64,000 nucleotides of DNA from Terrabacter tumescens (GTDB lineage Bacteria > Actinomycetota > Actinomycetes > Actinomycetales > Dermatophilaceae), in the NCBI RefSeq assembly GCF_014646815.1, contig NZ_BMNZ01000004.1:519103-583102 (forward strand), written 5' to 3'. Shown in pieces: positions 9,806 to 18,648 of this stretch. A model generated the notes under the pieces. It made no database searches. It saw only the letters and a program-made list of their open reading frames with translations, and was not told the DNA's origin. The translations under genes were made by a program, and so were the position numbers. Numbering within the stretch: the stretch's first letter is position 1; each line of letters begins with the position of its first letter.

Positions 9806-11482
9806 TCAGCCCGAGATGAGCGAGTCGCGCACCTGCTTGCGCAGCACCTTGCCGATCTGCGAACGGGGCAGCTCGTCGACGACGACGACACGCCGGGGCA
9901 CCTTGTAGGCGGCGAGGTCGGACCGGCACCGGGCCTGCACGGCCTCGAGGTCGACGTGGGCGCCGGGCTCGGTCGTCACGACGGCGACGACCTCTTCGCT
10001 GCCGTCGGGCTTCGGCAGGCCGACGGCAGCGGCGTCGGTGACGCCGGAGACGGTGCGCACCACGGCCTCGACCTCCGACGGCATGACGTTGAAGCCGCCG
10101 GTGATGATGACCTCCTTGATGCGGTCCACGACCGAGACGAAGCCGTCCTCGTCGACGACGACGATGTCGCCGGTGCGGAACCAGCCGCCGTCGAGGAGGG
10201 CGGCCCGGGTCTCGTCGGGCTTGCCCCAGTAGCCGCTGAACACCTGCGGCCCGCGGATGAGCAGCTCGCCGCGCTCACCGACGGGGCGGTCGCGGGTCGG
10301 GTCCTCCGGGTCGACGACGCGGATGTCGGTGCTCGGGAAGGGGACGCCCACGGCACCCGGTCGCCGCTCCCGGCCGATGGGGTTGCCGACCGCGACGGGT
10401 GAGGTCTCGGTCAGGCCGTAACCCTCGACGAGCAGGCCGCCGGTCACCTCCTCCCACAGCTCGAGAGTCTCGCGGGGGAGTGCCATCGCGCCGGAGATCG
10501 CGAATCTCGTTGCGGTCAGGTCGATCCCACGATCACGGGCAGTCTTGGCGAGCCGCTCGTAGATGGGCGGCACGGCCGGCAGGAACGTCGGCGGGTGCTT
10601 CTTCGCGGCGTCGAGCACGAGGTCGACGTCGAAGCGCGGGAAGAGGACGAGGCGGGCGCCCATGCTCATGGCGAAGGTCAGGCAGAGGGTCAGCCCGTAG
10701 GCGTGGAACATCGGCAGGACGGCGTAGACGACCTCCTGTCCCGGCCTCATCCCCGGCACCCAGGCCCGGCCCTGGGCGGCGTTGGCGACGAGGTTGCGGT
10801 GGGTGAGCATGGCGCCCTTGGGCACGCCGGTGGTGCCGCTCGTGTACTGGATCGCCGCGAGGTCGTCGACGCTCGGGCGCGGCACGGAGGGGCCGAGGGG
10901 TCCGTGGCCCAGCAGGTCGGACCACGGGGTCGTCCCCGTCGACGGGGCGGTGAGCCGGGCGCGCAGCTCGCGTGCTCGCCGGAGCGGCAGCCGCAGAGCC
11001 AGTCGCTTCGTCCACGGCATCGACGCGGTCAGGTCGACGGCCACGACGTGCTCGACGCGGGGGAGCCGCGCGACATCCGTGGCCACCACGTCCCAGGCCA
11101 CCGCGACCGTGGCCCCGTGGTCCTCGAACTGGTGGGCCATCTCGGTCGGCGTGTAGAGCGGGTTGTGCTCGACGACGACCGCCCCGAGCCGGAGCACGGC
11201 ATAGAACGCGACAATGTGCTCGGGACAGTTCGGCAGCACGAGGCCCACCCTGTCGCCGGCACGCACGCCGAGACGGCGCAGCCCCTCGGCCGCGCGCTCG
11301 ACGCGACGTCCCAGTTCCGCGTAGGTCACCTCCGCGCCGAAGAACTCGAGTGCCGGTCGATGCGCGTACGCGGCGACGGCCTCGGTGAGCAGGTCGACGA
11401 GCGAGCCTGTCGGTTGGGCGATCTCGGCGGGCACCCCCTCGGCGTAGTGGGCCACCCAGGTGTGCTCCAGTCCCGTGGTCAT
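9806..11482 (-). CDS. Long-chain acyl-CoA ligase (AMP-dependent)
   Basis: 558 aa ANL-superfamily enzyme that adenylates a carboxylic acid and transfers it to CoA. The AMP-binding loop is YTSGTTGVPKGAMLTHRN. Further motifs are GYGLTETSPVA, the hinge VVDRIKEVIITGGFNVMP and the C-terminal catalytic lysine segment RSQIGKVLRKQ. The length and motifs fit FadD-type fatty acid activation for beta-oxidation or lipid synthesis. The start ATG at 11482 has GGAGG upstream; the open frame runs further but without a better start. Confidence 0.93.
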   Translation of the reverse strand: MTTGLEHTWVAHYAEGVPAEIAQPTGSLVDLLTEAVAAYAHRPALEFFGAEVTYAELGRRVERAAEGLRRLGVRAGDRVGLVLPNCPEHIVAFYAVLRLGAVVVEHNPLYTPTEMAHQFEDHGATVAVAWDVVATDVARLPRVEHVVAVDLTASMPWTKRLALRLPLRRARELRARLTAPSTGTTPWSDLLGHGPLGPSVPRPSVDDLAAIQYTSGTTGVPKGAMLTHRNLVANAAQGRAWVPGMRPGQEVVYAVLPMFHAYGLTLCLTFAMSMGARLVLFPRFDVDLVLDAAKKHPPTFLPAVPPIYERLAKTARDRGIDLTATRFAISGAMALPRETLELWEEVTGGLLVEGYGLTETSPVAVGNPIGRERRPGAVGVPFPSTDIRVVDPEDPTRDRPVGERGELLIRGPQVFSGYWGKPDETRAALLDGGWFRTGDIVVVDEDGFVSVVDRIKEVIITGGFNVMPSEVEAVVRTVSGVTDAAAVGLPKPDGSEEVVAVVTTEPGAHVDLEAVQARCRSDLAAYKVPRRVVVVDELPRSQIGKVLRKQVRDSLISG

Positions 11483-11602
11483 GCCAGCCTCCGTCGCCGG
11501 TCTGCTGCCGCGCCGTGCGGCAGGCCCAGTATGGCGGTGATGGGCCGGGACGCGGGGTCGGGCGCGCGCGGTCGGACCCCACGGCATACGCCGTCGGTGC
11601 GG

Positions 11603-13933
11603 TCAGCCGTGGGCACGTCGGCGTCCCGTGCGACCGGCGGGGGAGGGGGTCGAGGGCACGAGCGCGAAGGCACCCTCCTCCTCCTGGCTGTTGTGCAGGC
11701 GGCACACGGCGTAGAGGCCGTAGAGCAGGCGGCGCAGCTCCGTCACGTCCTCGGGCGTCACCTGGGCGGGTTCGATGCCGTCGAGCAGCCGGCGCAGCCG
11801 CGAGACCTGGTGCTTGATCTCTGCGTGCGTGCGTCGCATGGTCGCCGTGGCGGCGCCGCCGATCGCCCGGGCCACGAGGGGCATCAGCTCGTCCTCGTCG
11901 GCCCGCTCGTGCGGCACGAGGTCCTGCTCGAGTCGGTCGAGGAGGGCGTGCACCGGCTCGAGTCGGCAGTCGCGGGTGTGTAGCCCGTCGGCCACGGTGC
12001 GGATCTGCTCGACCGCGGCGATGGCGACGTCGTGGCCGTTGCGCAGGCGCTGGGCCGTGGCGACGTCCTCCTCGGACATCGGGACGGTGTGCAGGCGCGT
12101 CGGCAACAGGGCGCGCAGCGCGATCCCGATCGCGAGGACGTCGATGCCCTCCTGCAGCACGGCGCCGGCGGCAGGCGGGAGCAGGCCGGCCGCTGCGGCG
12201 ACCATCGCGACGAGCGACAGGCCCATGCCCACGAGCACGGCCTCGAGCGCGATCCGGCGCGACCGGCGCGCAATGAGGATCGCGTCGGCGATGGCGTCGA
12301 CCCGGTCGACGGTGAGCACGACGTCGGCGGCCTCGGAGCTGGCCGTCGCCCCGCGCGCGGCGAGCGCGACCCCGACACCGGCGGCGGCGAGGGCCGGGGC
12401 GTCGTTGACGCCGTCGCCGACCATGATGGTGCGCCCGGCGGCCGACTCGTCCCGGATCGCGTCGAGCTTGTCGGCCGGGTCGCGGTCGGCGAGGACGGCG
12501 TCGACGCCGACGATGCGCCCCACCGTCTCGGCGATGTCGGCGCGGTCGCCGGTGACCAGCACGGTGCGCCGGATGCCGACCTCGCGCAGGGCCGCCAGCA
12601 TCCGTGGGGCGTCGGGTCGCACCGGGTCCTCGAGGAGGAAGGCGCCGGCAGGCCGGCCGTCGACCGCGACGAAGATCGTCAGGCAGCCGTCGAGCGCAGC
12701 CCGGCGCCGCACCTGGCGGAGCCAGGCCGGGTCGGCGTCGCCGACGATCCAGCGCGCCTTGCCGAGCCGGATGTCGACACCGCCGACGGCGCCCTCGAGG
12801 CCGTAGCCGTGCACCTCGCGGACATCTGTCGGCAGCACGAGGTCGAGGCCGCGGCTGCGGGCGGCGCCGACGAGCGCGCTGGCGAGGGGGTGGGGCGAGA
12901 CCTGGTCGAGGGAGGCCGCGAGGCGCAGCACATCGAGGGCGGAGGGAGCATCCGGGGCGGTGACGACGGAGGCCAGCTCCGGCCGCCCGCGGGTCAGCGT
13001 GCCCGTCTTGTCGAAGAGCACGACGTCGCCGGCGGCCAGCGCCTCGAGAGCGGCGCCGCCCTTGACGACGACCCCGATGCGCGAGGCCCGCGACAGCCCG
13101 GACATGATCGCCACCGGAGCGGCCAGGAGCAGCGGGCACGGCGTCGCGACGACGAGCACGGCGACGGCACGGACGGGCGACCCCGCAATGGCCCAGGCCA
13201 GCCCGGCGAGCGCGAGGGTCAGCGGCACGAAGAGCACGGCGAAGCGGTCTGCCGTGCGCACGAACGGGGCCGACGTCGCCTGGGCCTGCTCGACGAGGCG
13301 CACGACGTTGGCATACGTCGACTCGGACGCCGACGACGTGGCCACGACGTCGACCGGCGCGCCGGCGTTGACCACCCCGCTGCGGATGTCGTCGCCGCTC
13401 GGGCGCTCCACGGGCATGGGCTCGCCCGTCAGGGCCGACTCGTCGAACGTGCCGGTCGCGAGCAGCCGGCCGTCGACGGGGACGACCTCGCCGGTGCCGA
13501 CGACGAGCACGTCACCGGGGTCGACGTCCTCGACGGGTATGCCGTCGATCCGGTCCCCGTCGCGCCGCCGGGCCGTGCGCGGGGTGCGCTCGACGAGCAG
13601 TCGCAGCTCCCGGTCGGCGCGCGCGGCGGCGCGGGCCTCGAGCAGGCGGCCGCTCGCGAGCATCAGCGTCACCATCGCGCCGGCGAACTCCTCACCGACC
13701 CAGAGCGCCCCCGCGAGGGCGAGCACGGCGATGACGTCCACCGTCGCGCGCCGCTCCGCGACGGACCGGATGGTCCACAGCAGCGAGAGCGCGAGGCCGA
13801 GCACCGTCGCCGTGATCCACAGCGCCCGTGAGAGGGCCCCGGCGCCCGTGACGGCGGCGATCCCGCCGCCGGCGAGCAGGAGGGCCGACGCGACGAAGAA
13901 GACCGCGGGTGAGCGGCCGCGCCACCAGGTCAC
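11603..13933 (-). CDS. P1B-5-type heavy-metal ATPase with C-terminal hemerythrin-like domain
   Basis: 776 aa membrane pump. The actuator motif is LTGEPMP, the phosphorylation site DKTGTLT and the hinge VGDGVNDAPAL. The membrane metal site reads ATPCPLLLA (TPCP instead of CPC), and there is no N-terminal metal-binding domain. The last 150 residues form a hemerythrin-like bundle with spaced His and Glu ligands (VPHERADEDELMPL, RRTHAEIKHQ, RLHNSQEEEG). TPC plus a hemerythrin tail is the hallmark of the P1B-5 group typified by rhizobial Nia, which exports Ni and Fe. Efflux of iron or nickel is therefore inferred. The GTG start has GGAGG only one base upstream, so the exact start is uncertain. Confidence 0.85.
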   Translation of the reverse strand: MTWWRGRSPAVFFVASALLLAGGGIAAVTGAGALSRALWITATVLGLALSLLWTIRSVAERRATVDVIAVLALAGALWVGEEFAGAMVTLMLASGRLLEARAAARADRELRLLVERTPRTARRRDGDRIDGIPVEDVDPGDVLVVGTGEVVPVDGRLLATGTFDESALTGEPMPVERPSGDDIRSGVVNAGAPVDVVATSSASESTYANVVRLVEQAQATSAPFVRTADRFAVLFVPLTLALAGLAWAIAGSPVRAVAVLVVATPCPLLLAAPVAIMSGLSRASRIGVVVKGGAALEALAAGDVVLFDKTGTLTRGRPELASVVTAPDAPSALDVLRLAASLDQVSPHPLASALVGAARSRGLDLVLPTDVREVHGYGLEGAVGGVDIRLGKARWIVGDADPAWLRQVRRRAALDGCLTIFVAVDGRPAGAFLLEDPVRPDAPRMLAALREVGIRRTVLVTGDRADIAETVGRIVGVDAVLADRDPADKLDAIRDESAAGRTIMVGDGVNDAPALAAAGVGVALAARGATASSEAADVVLTVDRVDAIADAILIARRSRRIALEAVLVGMGLSLVAMVAAAAGLLPPAAGAVLQEGIDVLAIGIALRALLPTRLHTVPMSEEDVATAQRLRNGHDVAIAAVEQIRTVADGLHTRDCRLEPVHALLDRLEQDLVPHERADEDELMPLVARAIGGAATATMRRTHAEIKHQVSRLRRLLDGIEPAQVTPEDVTELRRLLYGLYAVCRLHNSQEEEGAFALVPSTPSPAGRTGRRRAHG

Positions 13934-13990
13934 GCCTCCATCATCCGCCGTCTCGGACCACCCGGAGCCCGGTCGGGACCGGCATCACAC

Positions 13991-14100
13991 TCCACCGTCG
14001 AGTGGCCAGAGTTTGCGGGTCCTCCACCGTCGAGTGGCCAGAGTTTGCGGGTCCTCCACCGTCGAGCGGCCAGAGTTTGCGGGTCTTGCACCGTCGAGTG
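13991..14100. repeat. 32-bp tandem repeat, three full units plus a partial
   Basis: The unit is TCCACCGTCGAGTGGCCAGA followed by GTTTGCGGGTCC. It starts at 13991, 14023 and 14055, and a truncated fourth unit runs to 14100. The units abut with no spacers and contain the core GTCGAGTGGCCA shared with other intergenic repeats of this window. Confidence 0.9.
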
Positions 14101-14112
14101 CCAACCGCGCCG

Positions 14113-14940
14113 TCAGGGGAGGTCGGCGAAGACGTCCCTGCGGATCGCGGATCCCGCGGGCAGCGAGCGGTCGACGAACCACTCCCGACCGAAGACGAGG
14201 TCGTAGAGCGGGCGGGGGATGCGCAGGAAGGCCGCCAGGGTGCGGTCGGCGCCACCGTCGGCGGTCGCCTGCGAGGCGTGCGCGCGCATCGACGCTCGCT
14301 TGGCGGCGACGTGGCGGCGCACGCTGATGCGGTGGGTGATCTCGCTCCGGGCCGAGAAGGCGCGGTCGAAGCTGGACCGGTCGAACTCGGGCGGGAAGCG
14401 ATAGACCTTCGCGGCCAGGTCGATGGCCCGGCAGATGGTGTCGCGCGGGACCGTCGCCTCGAGGACCCTGGGCGTCTCGGCGATCTCGGCGGCGCGCCGA
14501 CCGACCACGTGCACCTGCCGATGGTCCGGGTGGCCGTAGCCGCCGTTGGGCTCGTAGTGCAGGAGCACGTCGACGTCCTCCTCGCGCAGGATCGCGGCGA
14601 GCCGCTGGGCCGCCTCCTCGACGTCGGCGCGCACGAACCGCGTCGAGCCCGGCGGGTCGGGTGCCACCTCCGGGCCGAGACCGCTGTCCGCGTAGCCGAG
14701 GTGCTCGACGCGGGCGACGCCCAGCGCCTTGGCGCTCGCGCGCAGCTCGTCCATCCGGGTGGCGGCCAGGGCGCCCTCGCCGGTGTAGTCGCTCGAGGCC
14801 AGGCCGAGCTCACCGTCGGTCGCGACGACGACGATGACCCGGTGGCCCTCCGCCGCGGCGCGCGCCATCGTCCCCGAGGTCAGCAGGGCCTCGTCGTCGG
14901 GGTGTGCGTGGAAGGCGAGGAGCGTGTGCGGCACAGTCAC
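14113..14940 (-). CDS. PIG-L family N-acetylglucosaminyl deacetylase-like protein
   Basis: 275 aa zinc-dependent deacetylase of the PIG-L/LmbE family. Metal ligands are visible in HAHPDDEAL near the N-terminus and in the later GYGHPDHRQVH motif. Family members include MshB and Mca of mycothiol metabolism and various sugar deacetylases. The divergent GT4 glycosyltransferase next door would fit glycoconjugate or mycothiol chemistry, but the substrate is not fixed by the sequence. The GTG start is 29 bases from the divergent glycosyltransferase start. Confidence 0.88.
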   Translation of the reverse strand: MTVPHTLLAFHAHPDDEALLTSGTMARAAAEGHRVIVVVATDGELGLASSDYTGEGALAATRMDELRASAKALGVARVEHLGYADSGLGPEVAPDPPGSTRFVRADVEEAAQRLAAILREEDVDVLLHYEPNGGYGHPDHRQVHVVGRRAAEIAETPRVLEATVPRDTICRAIDLAAKVYRFPPEFDRSSFDRAFSARSEITHRISVRRHVAAKRASMRAHASQATADGGADRTLAAFLRIPRPLYDLVFGREWFVDRSLPAGSAIRRDVFADLP

Positions 14941-14969
14941 CCATCTTGGCCCATGGCACAGTGTCTCCC

Positions 14970-16094
14970 GTGAAGGTGGCGCTGCTCTCTGACTGTTACC
15001 TGCCCCGGCTGGGCGGGATCGAGGTCCAGACGCACGACCTCGCGCAGCACCTGCAGGCGGCCGGCCACCAGGTCGAGGTGTTCACCGCCACGCGCGGCGC
15101 GTCCGGCGAGATGCACGGCGAGGTGACCGTCGTCGACGGCGTGCCGGTGCACCGCCTCGCGGCGCGCATGCCGTGGGAGCTGCCCGTCAACCCGTTCGCC
15201 CCGGCAGAGCTGCGCCGCCGGCTCGTCGGAGGCGGCTTCGACGTCGCGCACGTGCAGACCGGGGTGGTCTCGCCGTTCGCCTGGGACAGCACCCGGGTCA
15301 CGGTCGGACTGGGCCTGCCGACGGCCATGACCTGGCACTGCATGCTCGCCGGCGTCGCACCGGTCTTCCGGGCGGCCCGTTTCGTGCGCCGGTGGGCGTC
15401 GCGCGGCGTGGCGATGTCGGCCGTCTCCGATGTCGCCGCTGAGCCACTTCGCCGCCTCGTCGGGCCGGGGGCCCGCGTGGGCGTGCTGCCCAACGGCATC
15501 GACGTCGCGCGCTGGCGCGTCGGCCCCGTCGTGCGCGAGCCGGGACCGCTGCGTCTCGTCACCGCGATGCGGCTCGCGGCCCGCAAGCGCCCCGCGGCGC
15601 TCGTCGAGCTCGTGGCGGCTGCCGAGCGCGTCGCGGGCGCCGGCTCGGTGTCGCTGACGGTGCTGGGGGAGGGCCCGGATCGCCGCAAGGTGGAGTCGCT
15701 CGTGCGCGAACGAGGTCTCGACTGGGTGTCGCTACCGGGACGTGTGCCCCGTGACGAGCTGCGCGAGCTGTATGCCGCCGCCGACGTCTACCTCTCGCCC
15801 GCGCGTCTCGAGTCGTTCGGGATCGCTGCACTCGAGGCGCGAACGGTCGGGCTGCCGGTGATCGGCCGATCCGGCTCTGGTGTGGGCGAGTTCGTGGACG
15901 ACGGCGTGAATGGTCTTGTCGTGTCGAGCGACTCGCAGATGTCTGAGGCAGTTGCTCGACTGGCCAAGGATCCCGGTGAGGTGGCTCGGATGCGGGCCTG
16001 GAACCTCACGCATGCCCCCGAGCAGGAGTGGTCGCACGTGGCGGCGATGGCCGTGGCCGAGTACGAACGCGCCAGGGCGTTGGTGCGCCGGTGA
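14970..16094 (+). CDS. Glycosyltransferase family 4 (GT-B)
   Basis: 374 aa. The N-terminal Rossmann half begins VKVALLSDCYLPRLGGIEVQTHDLA, with the Gly-rich acceptor loop typical of GT4. The C-terminal half has the EX7E-like motif LESFGIAALEARTVGLPVIG, which binds the sugar nucleotide. It probably mannosylates or glucosylates a lipid or small acceptor in the cytoplasm. The GTG start has a CACAGT -10-like box seven bases upstream. The stop overlaps the Nudix start by four bases. Confidence 0.9.
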   Translation: MKVALLSDCYLPRLGGIEVQTHDLAQHLQAAGHQVEVFTATRGASGEMHGEVTVVDGVPVHRLAARMPWELPVNPFAPAELRRRLVGGGFDVAHVQTGVVSPFAWDSTRVTVGLGLPTAMTWHCMLAGVAPVFRAARFVRRWASRGVAMSAVSDVAAEPLRRLVGPGARVGVLPNGIDVARWRVGPVVREPGPLRLVTAMRLAARKRPAALVELVAAAERVAGAGSVSLTVLGEGPDRRKVESLVRERGLDWVSLPGRVPRDELRELYAAADVYLSPARLESFGIAALEARTVGLPVIGRSGSGVGEFVDDGVNGLVVSSDSQMSEAVARLAKDPGEVARMRAWNLTHAPEQEWSHVAAMAVAEYERARALVRR

Positions 16095-16801
16095 GGACCA
16101 ACGTGCCGGGCGGCCTCGTCGTCGTCGCACTGGACGCGGACGGGCGGCGTCTCGCCGAGGCGCGCCTCGGTCACGGCGAACACCCGGACGTCGTGCTCGC
16201 AGCCGTCGGCTGGCTCGTCGATTCACCGGTCTTCGCGACCGTGCGCGACGACGGGACGCTCGAGGTGGGCTACCGTGTGCGCCCGCTGGACGGCATACGT
16301 CCTCGGGCCGAGCGGGTGTCGCGGGACCCGGGCGTCGGCGACGACGAGGTCGGCGAGCCCTACCAGCGCGTCGCTGCCTATGCCGTCGTGACGAGCGAGC
16401 GGGGCGTGCTGCTCACGCAGTTCAACTCCCAGACGCACGTCGCGGGGGACTGGGGGCTGCCGGGCGGCGGACTCGACGACGGCGAGACCCCGGTCGACGG
16501 CGTGCACCGCGAGGTGTGGGAGGAGACGGGGCAGCGCATCGAGCTCGGCGACCTCGTGACGGTCCAGTCGCAGCACTGGGTGGGGCGGGCGCCGTCGGGA
16601 GCCCTCGAGGACTTCCACGCCGTCCGGATCGTGTACGCCGCAACGTGTCCCGAACCGACCGAGGTCGTCATCCACGACATCGGTGGCACGACGTCCGACG
16701 CGCGATGGGTGCCGGCCGACCGGATCGGCGACTACCGGCTGTCGTCGTCGTGGCGGCGCCTGGCGGCCCTGCACGACCTCGCCGGGCACGGCACGCCCTG
16801 A
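16091..16801 (+). CDS. Nudix hydrolase
   Basis: 236 aa. The Nudix box is complete: GGGLDDGETPVDGVHREVWE continues into ETGQRI and supplies the Glu ligands for Mg2+. An N-terminal extension of about 95 residues precedes it. It hydrolyses a nucleoside diphosphate derivative of unknown identity. The start is the GTG overlapping the glycosyltransferase stop (GTGA), so the pair is coupled. Confidence 0.88.
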   Translation: MRTNVPGGLVVVALDADGRRLAEARLGHGEHPDVVLAAVGWLVDSPVFATVRDDGTLEVGYRVRPLDGIRPRAERVSRDPGVGDDEVGEPYQRVAAYAVVTSERGVLLTQFNSQTHVAGDWGLPGGGLDDGETPVDGVHREVWEETGQRIELGDLVTVQSQHWVGRAPSGALEDFHAVRIVYAATCPEPTEVVIHDIGGTTSDARWVPADRIGDYRLSSSWRRLAALHDLAGHGTP

Positions 16802-16840
16802 CGTCGGGAGGGGCCGGCTCGCCAGCAGTACGACGCTCCG

Positions 16841-16846
16841 TAGGAT
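16841..16846 (+). promoter_or_regulatory. Candidate -10 element for leaderless small membrane protein gene
   Basis: TAGGAT lies seven bases before the ATG at 16854. Confidence 0.4.
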
Positions 16847-16853
16847 GTCGGCC

Positions 16854-17207
16854 ATGGACCTCGTCTACAACCTCCTCGTCGCCCTCCACCTGCTCGGCAT
16901 GGCCGCGGTCGTCGGAGGCTGGATCGCCGTCCGCAGCGGTCGCACCGTCGTCGCGCCTATCGTGTGGGGTGCCCGCGCCCAGCTCGTCACCGGTCTGGCG
17001 CTCGTGGGGATCGCCTCGGCGATCAAGGACGACGACCACACGGTCAACAACACGAAGATCGCGGTCAAGCTCGTCATCGCGCTCGTCGTGCTCGCCGCTG
17101 CCGAGATCGGGTCCTCCCGCGGTCGCAAGGGCAAGGACACCGGCAACCTGCTCGACGTCGCCGGCGGCGGGGCCGTCGTCAACGTCCTCGTCGCCGCCAT
17201 CTGGTGA
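16854..17207 (+). CDS. Small membrane protein of unknown function
   Basis: 117 aa with four hydrophobic segments (LVYNLLVALHLLGMAAVVGG, TGLALVGIASAI, IAVKLVIALVVLAAAEIG, GGAVVNVLVAAIW) and short charged loops. It looks like a conserved four-helix actinobacterial membrane protein. I do not recognise a function. An in-frame ATG nine bases upstream is an alternative start. Confidence 0.75.
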   Translation: MDLVYNLLVALHLLGMAAVVGGWIAVRSGRTVVAPIVWGARAQLVTGLALVGIASAIKDDDHTVNNTKIAVKLVIALVVLAAAEIGSSRGRKGKDTGNLLDVAGGGAVVNVLVAAIW

Positions 17208-17237
17208 TCGCAGCACGTATCGTGACAGGCGGCTGAG

Positions 17238-17447
17238 ATGCGTTGGAACGCAGGCGTTCTCGCCGGCCTGCTCATCGGACTGGTCTGGCTCGTCGTGGGC
17301 CTGACCCTCGTCGTCGTCGGGCGCCGTCGCCGGCAGGTGTCCCGTGCCGACGGCGCGGGCAACATGGCCGTCATCGGCATCTTCCTACTCGTCGTCGGCG
17401 GACTCACCTGGTTCGCCACGCTCCTGCTTGCCGTCGTCCCCGGCTAG
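17238..17447 (+). CDS. Small two-helix membrane protein
   Basis: 69 aa. Two helices (AGVLAGLLIGLVWLVVGLTLVVV and NMAVIGIFLLVVGGLTWFATLLLAVV) flank a basic loop RRRRQVSR. It lies 30 bases after the previous membrane protein gene on the same strand and is probably co-transcribed with it. No function can be assigned. Confidence 0.65.
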   Translation: MRWNAGVLAGLLIGLVWLVVGLTLVVVGRRRRQVSRADGAGNMAVIGIFLLVVGGLTWFATLLLAVVPG

Positions 17448-17487
17448 GGCGCGGCGACGCTAGCGACCCGCGGTCGCGTAGTCGGAC

Positions 17488-17560
17488 GACCGTTGGTCGC
17501 CTCTGACCGCCCAGCCCGCGTGTCGTCCCTGCATGTCGCCGGATATCGCGACCAATGGTC
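17488..17560. repeat. 73-bp element, copy 1 (left of the AbiEi/DUF559 gene)
   Basis: It starts GACCGTTGGTC and ends GACCAATGGTC, an imperfect terminal inverted repeat. The interior includes TGACCGCCCAGCCCGCGTGT, identical to copy 2. Aligned by eye, it differs from copy 2 at about 11 of 73 positions. Copies 2 and 3 have exactly the same length. Confidence 0.85.
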
Positions 17561-17618
17561 GTCGTCCGGCTGTGGATGACGCCCACGGCAACGGCCGCGT
17601 CCCGGGCACGCTCCGACG

Positions 17619-18548
17619 ATGGACATCGTCACTGCAATGCGCAGGCTCGGCGGCGTCGCCGGCCACGGCGAGCTCAAGGCAGCCGCAGGACGGCAGGCGT
17701 TGGACCAGGCGCTCCGCGCCGGAGTCGTCCGCCGGGTGGCTCGAGGACGTTACGTGCTCCCTGAGGTGCTCGACGGCGCACGGGTCGAGGCCCATCGGCT
17801 CACAGCAGTTGCGTGTCTTCGAAGTGCTGCGGCCTCGTACGGCTGGTCCCTCAAGACCCTTCCGGACCGGCCGGAGCTCGCCGTGCCCCGAGGGCGCAAC
17901 GTGACCGCTCATGATCAGGCGCTGAACCGGGTGCGGTGGCAGCGGCTCTCGCCCGGTGACGTCGATGACTGGCGCACGACCCCCGTGCGCACGGTGATGG
18001 ACTGCGCGACGACGCTCCCCTTCGACGAGGCGCTGGCTGTCGCCGACTCGGCGCTGAGGTCGGGGCTCGTCACGCAGGCGGACCTGATGCGCGCCGCCGA
18101 CCGCCTGCCCGGACGTGGTCGGGACACCGCGCTGGAGGTGGCGTGGTTCGCCAGCGACCTACCGGCCAACGCCTTCGAGTCGGTCATCCGTGCCATCTCG
18201 ATCGACGTGCCCGGGCTGCGGCTCCGGCCCCAGGTGCGACTCCGCGTCGGAGGCCGGAGGATCCGTCCGGACCTCGTCGACCGCGAGCTGCGCCTCGTCG
18301 TCGAGGCAGACAGCCACGAGTTCCACACGAGCGAGCGAGCCATCGACGCCGACTGCTGGCGCTATGACGAGCTCGTCCTCGACGGCTGGCTCGTCATTCG
18401 CTTCTCGTGGGTGCAGGCGATGTTCCAGCAGGAGTGGGTCGCGTCCGTGCTGATGCGCGCGGCGGCCCGCCAGGACCTCAGGCTGGGCGGAGAGCTGCTG
18501 GGCCGTCGCGGCGCCCTCCGCCGCCCGACGACCATTGGTCACCGCTGA
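17619..18548 (+). CDS. AbiEi-like winged-helix plus DUF559 (endonuclease-fold) protein
   Basis: 309 aa. The N-terminal 60 residues (AGHGELKAAAGRQALDQALRAGVVRRVARGRYVLPEV) form the winged helix seen in AbiEi-type antitoxins. The middle has the family's TTPVRTVMDCATTLPFDEALAVADSALR. The C-terminal 100 residues match DUF559, with RIRPDLVDRELRLVVEADSHEFH, whose Asp and Glu resemble the catalytic centre of Vsr-like restriction folds. The activity is unproven, and there is no AbiEii toxin next to it. The gene sits between two direct copies of a 73-bp repeat; its 3' end runs into the second copy. Confidence 0.75.
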   Translation: MDIVTAMRRLGGVAGHGELKAAAGRQALDQALRAGVVRRVARGRYVLPEVLDGARVEAHRLTAVACLRSAAASYGWSLKTLPDRPELAVPRGRNVTAHDQALNRVRWQRLSPGDVDDWRTTPVRTVMDCATTLPFDEALAVADSALRSGLVTQADLMRAADRLPGRGRDTALEVAWFASDLPANAFESVIRAISIDVPGLRLRPQVRLRVGGRRIRPDLVDRELRLVVEADSHEFHTSERAIDADCWRYDELVLDGWLVIRFSWVQAMFQQEWVASVLMRAAARQDLRLGGELLGRRGALRRPTTIGHR

Positions 18549-18602
18549 CCGCCCAGCCCGCGTGTCGTCGCTGCGTGTCGTCGGTTCGGGCGACCAACGG
18601 TC
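18530..18602. repeat. 73-bp element, copy 2 (right of the AbiEi/DUF559 gene)
   Basis: It starts GACCATTGGTC and ends GACCAACGGTC. Its left end is the exact reverse complement of copy 1's right end, and its right end is the exact reverse complement of copy 1's left end. The 1115-bp cassette is thus bounded by perfect 11-bp inverted repeats. The first 19 bases overlap the end of the coding sequence. Confidence 0.85.
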
Positions 18603-18648
18603 GTTCGTCGGCAGGCGACTCCCGGCGGGAGGGCGTATGCCGGGTGGC

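Noticed and set aside
7179-9929. Long minus-strand open frame of over 900 codons opposite the asnB-like gene
   Set aside because: It is a codon-bias shadow with low-complexity Val/Asp/Arg/Gly composition and no motifs. The plus-strand reading has clear catalytic motifs. The same applies to long opposite-strand frames over guaA, the P-type ATPase gene, pcrA and the cox genes.
13991-14100. CRISPR-like array
   Set aside because: Units are contiguous 32-bp tandem repeats without unique spacers, and no cas genes are present.
17619-18548. Complete AbiE toxin-antitoxin pair
   Set aside because: No AbiEii nucleotidyltransferase toxin gene lies next to it; only the antitoxin-like winged helix and DUF559 are present.
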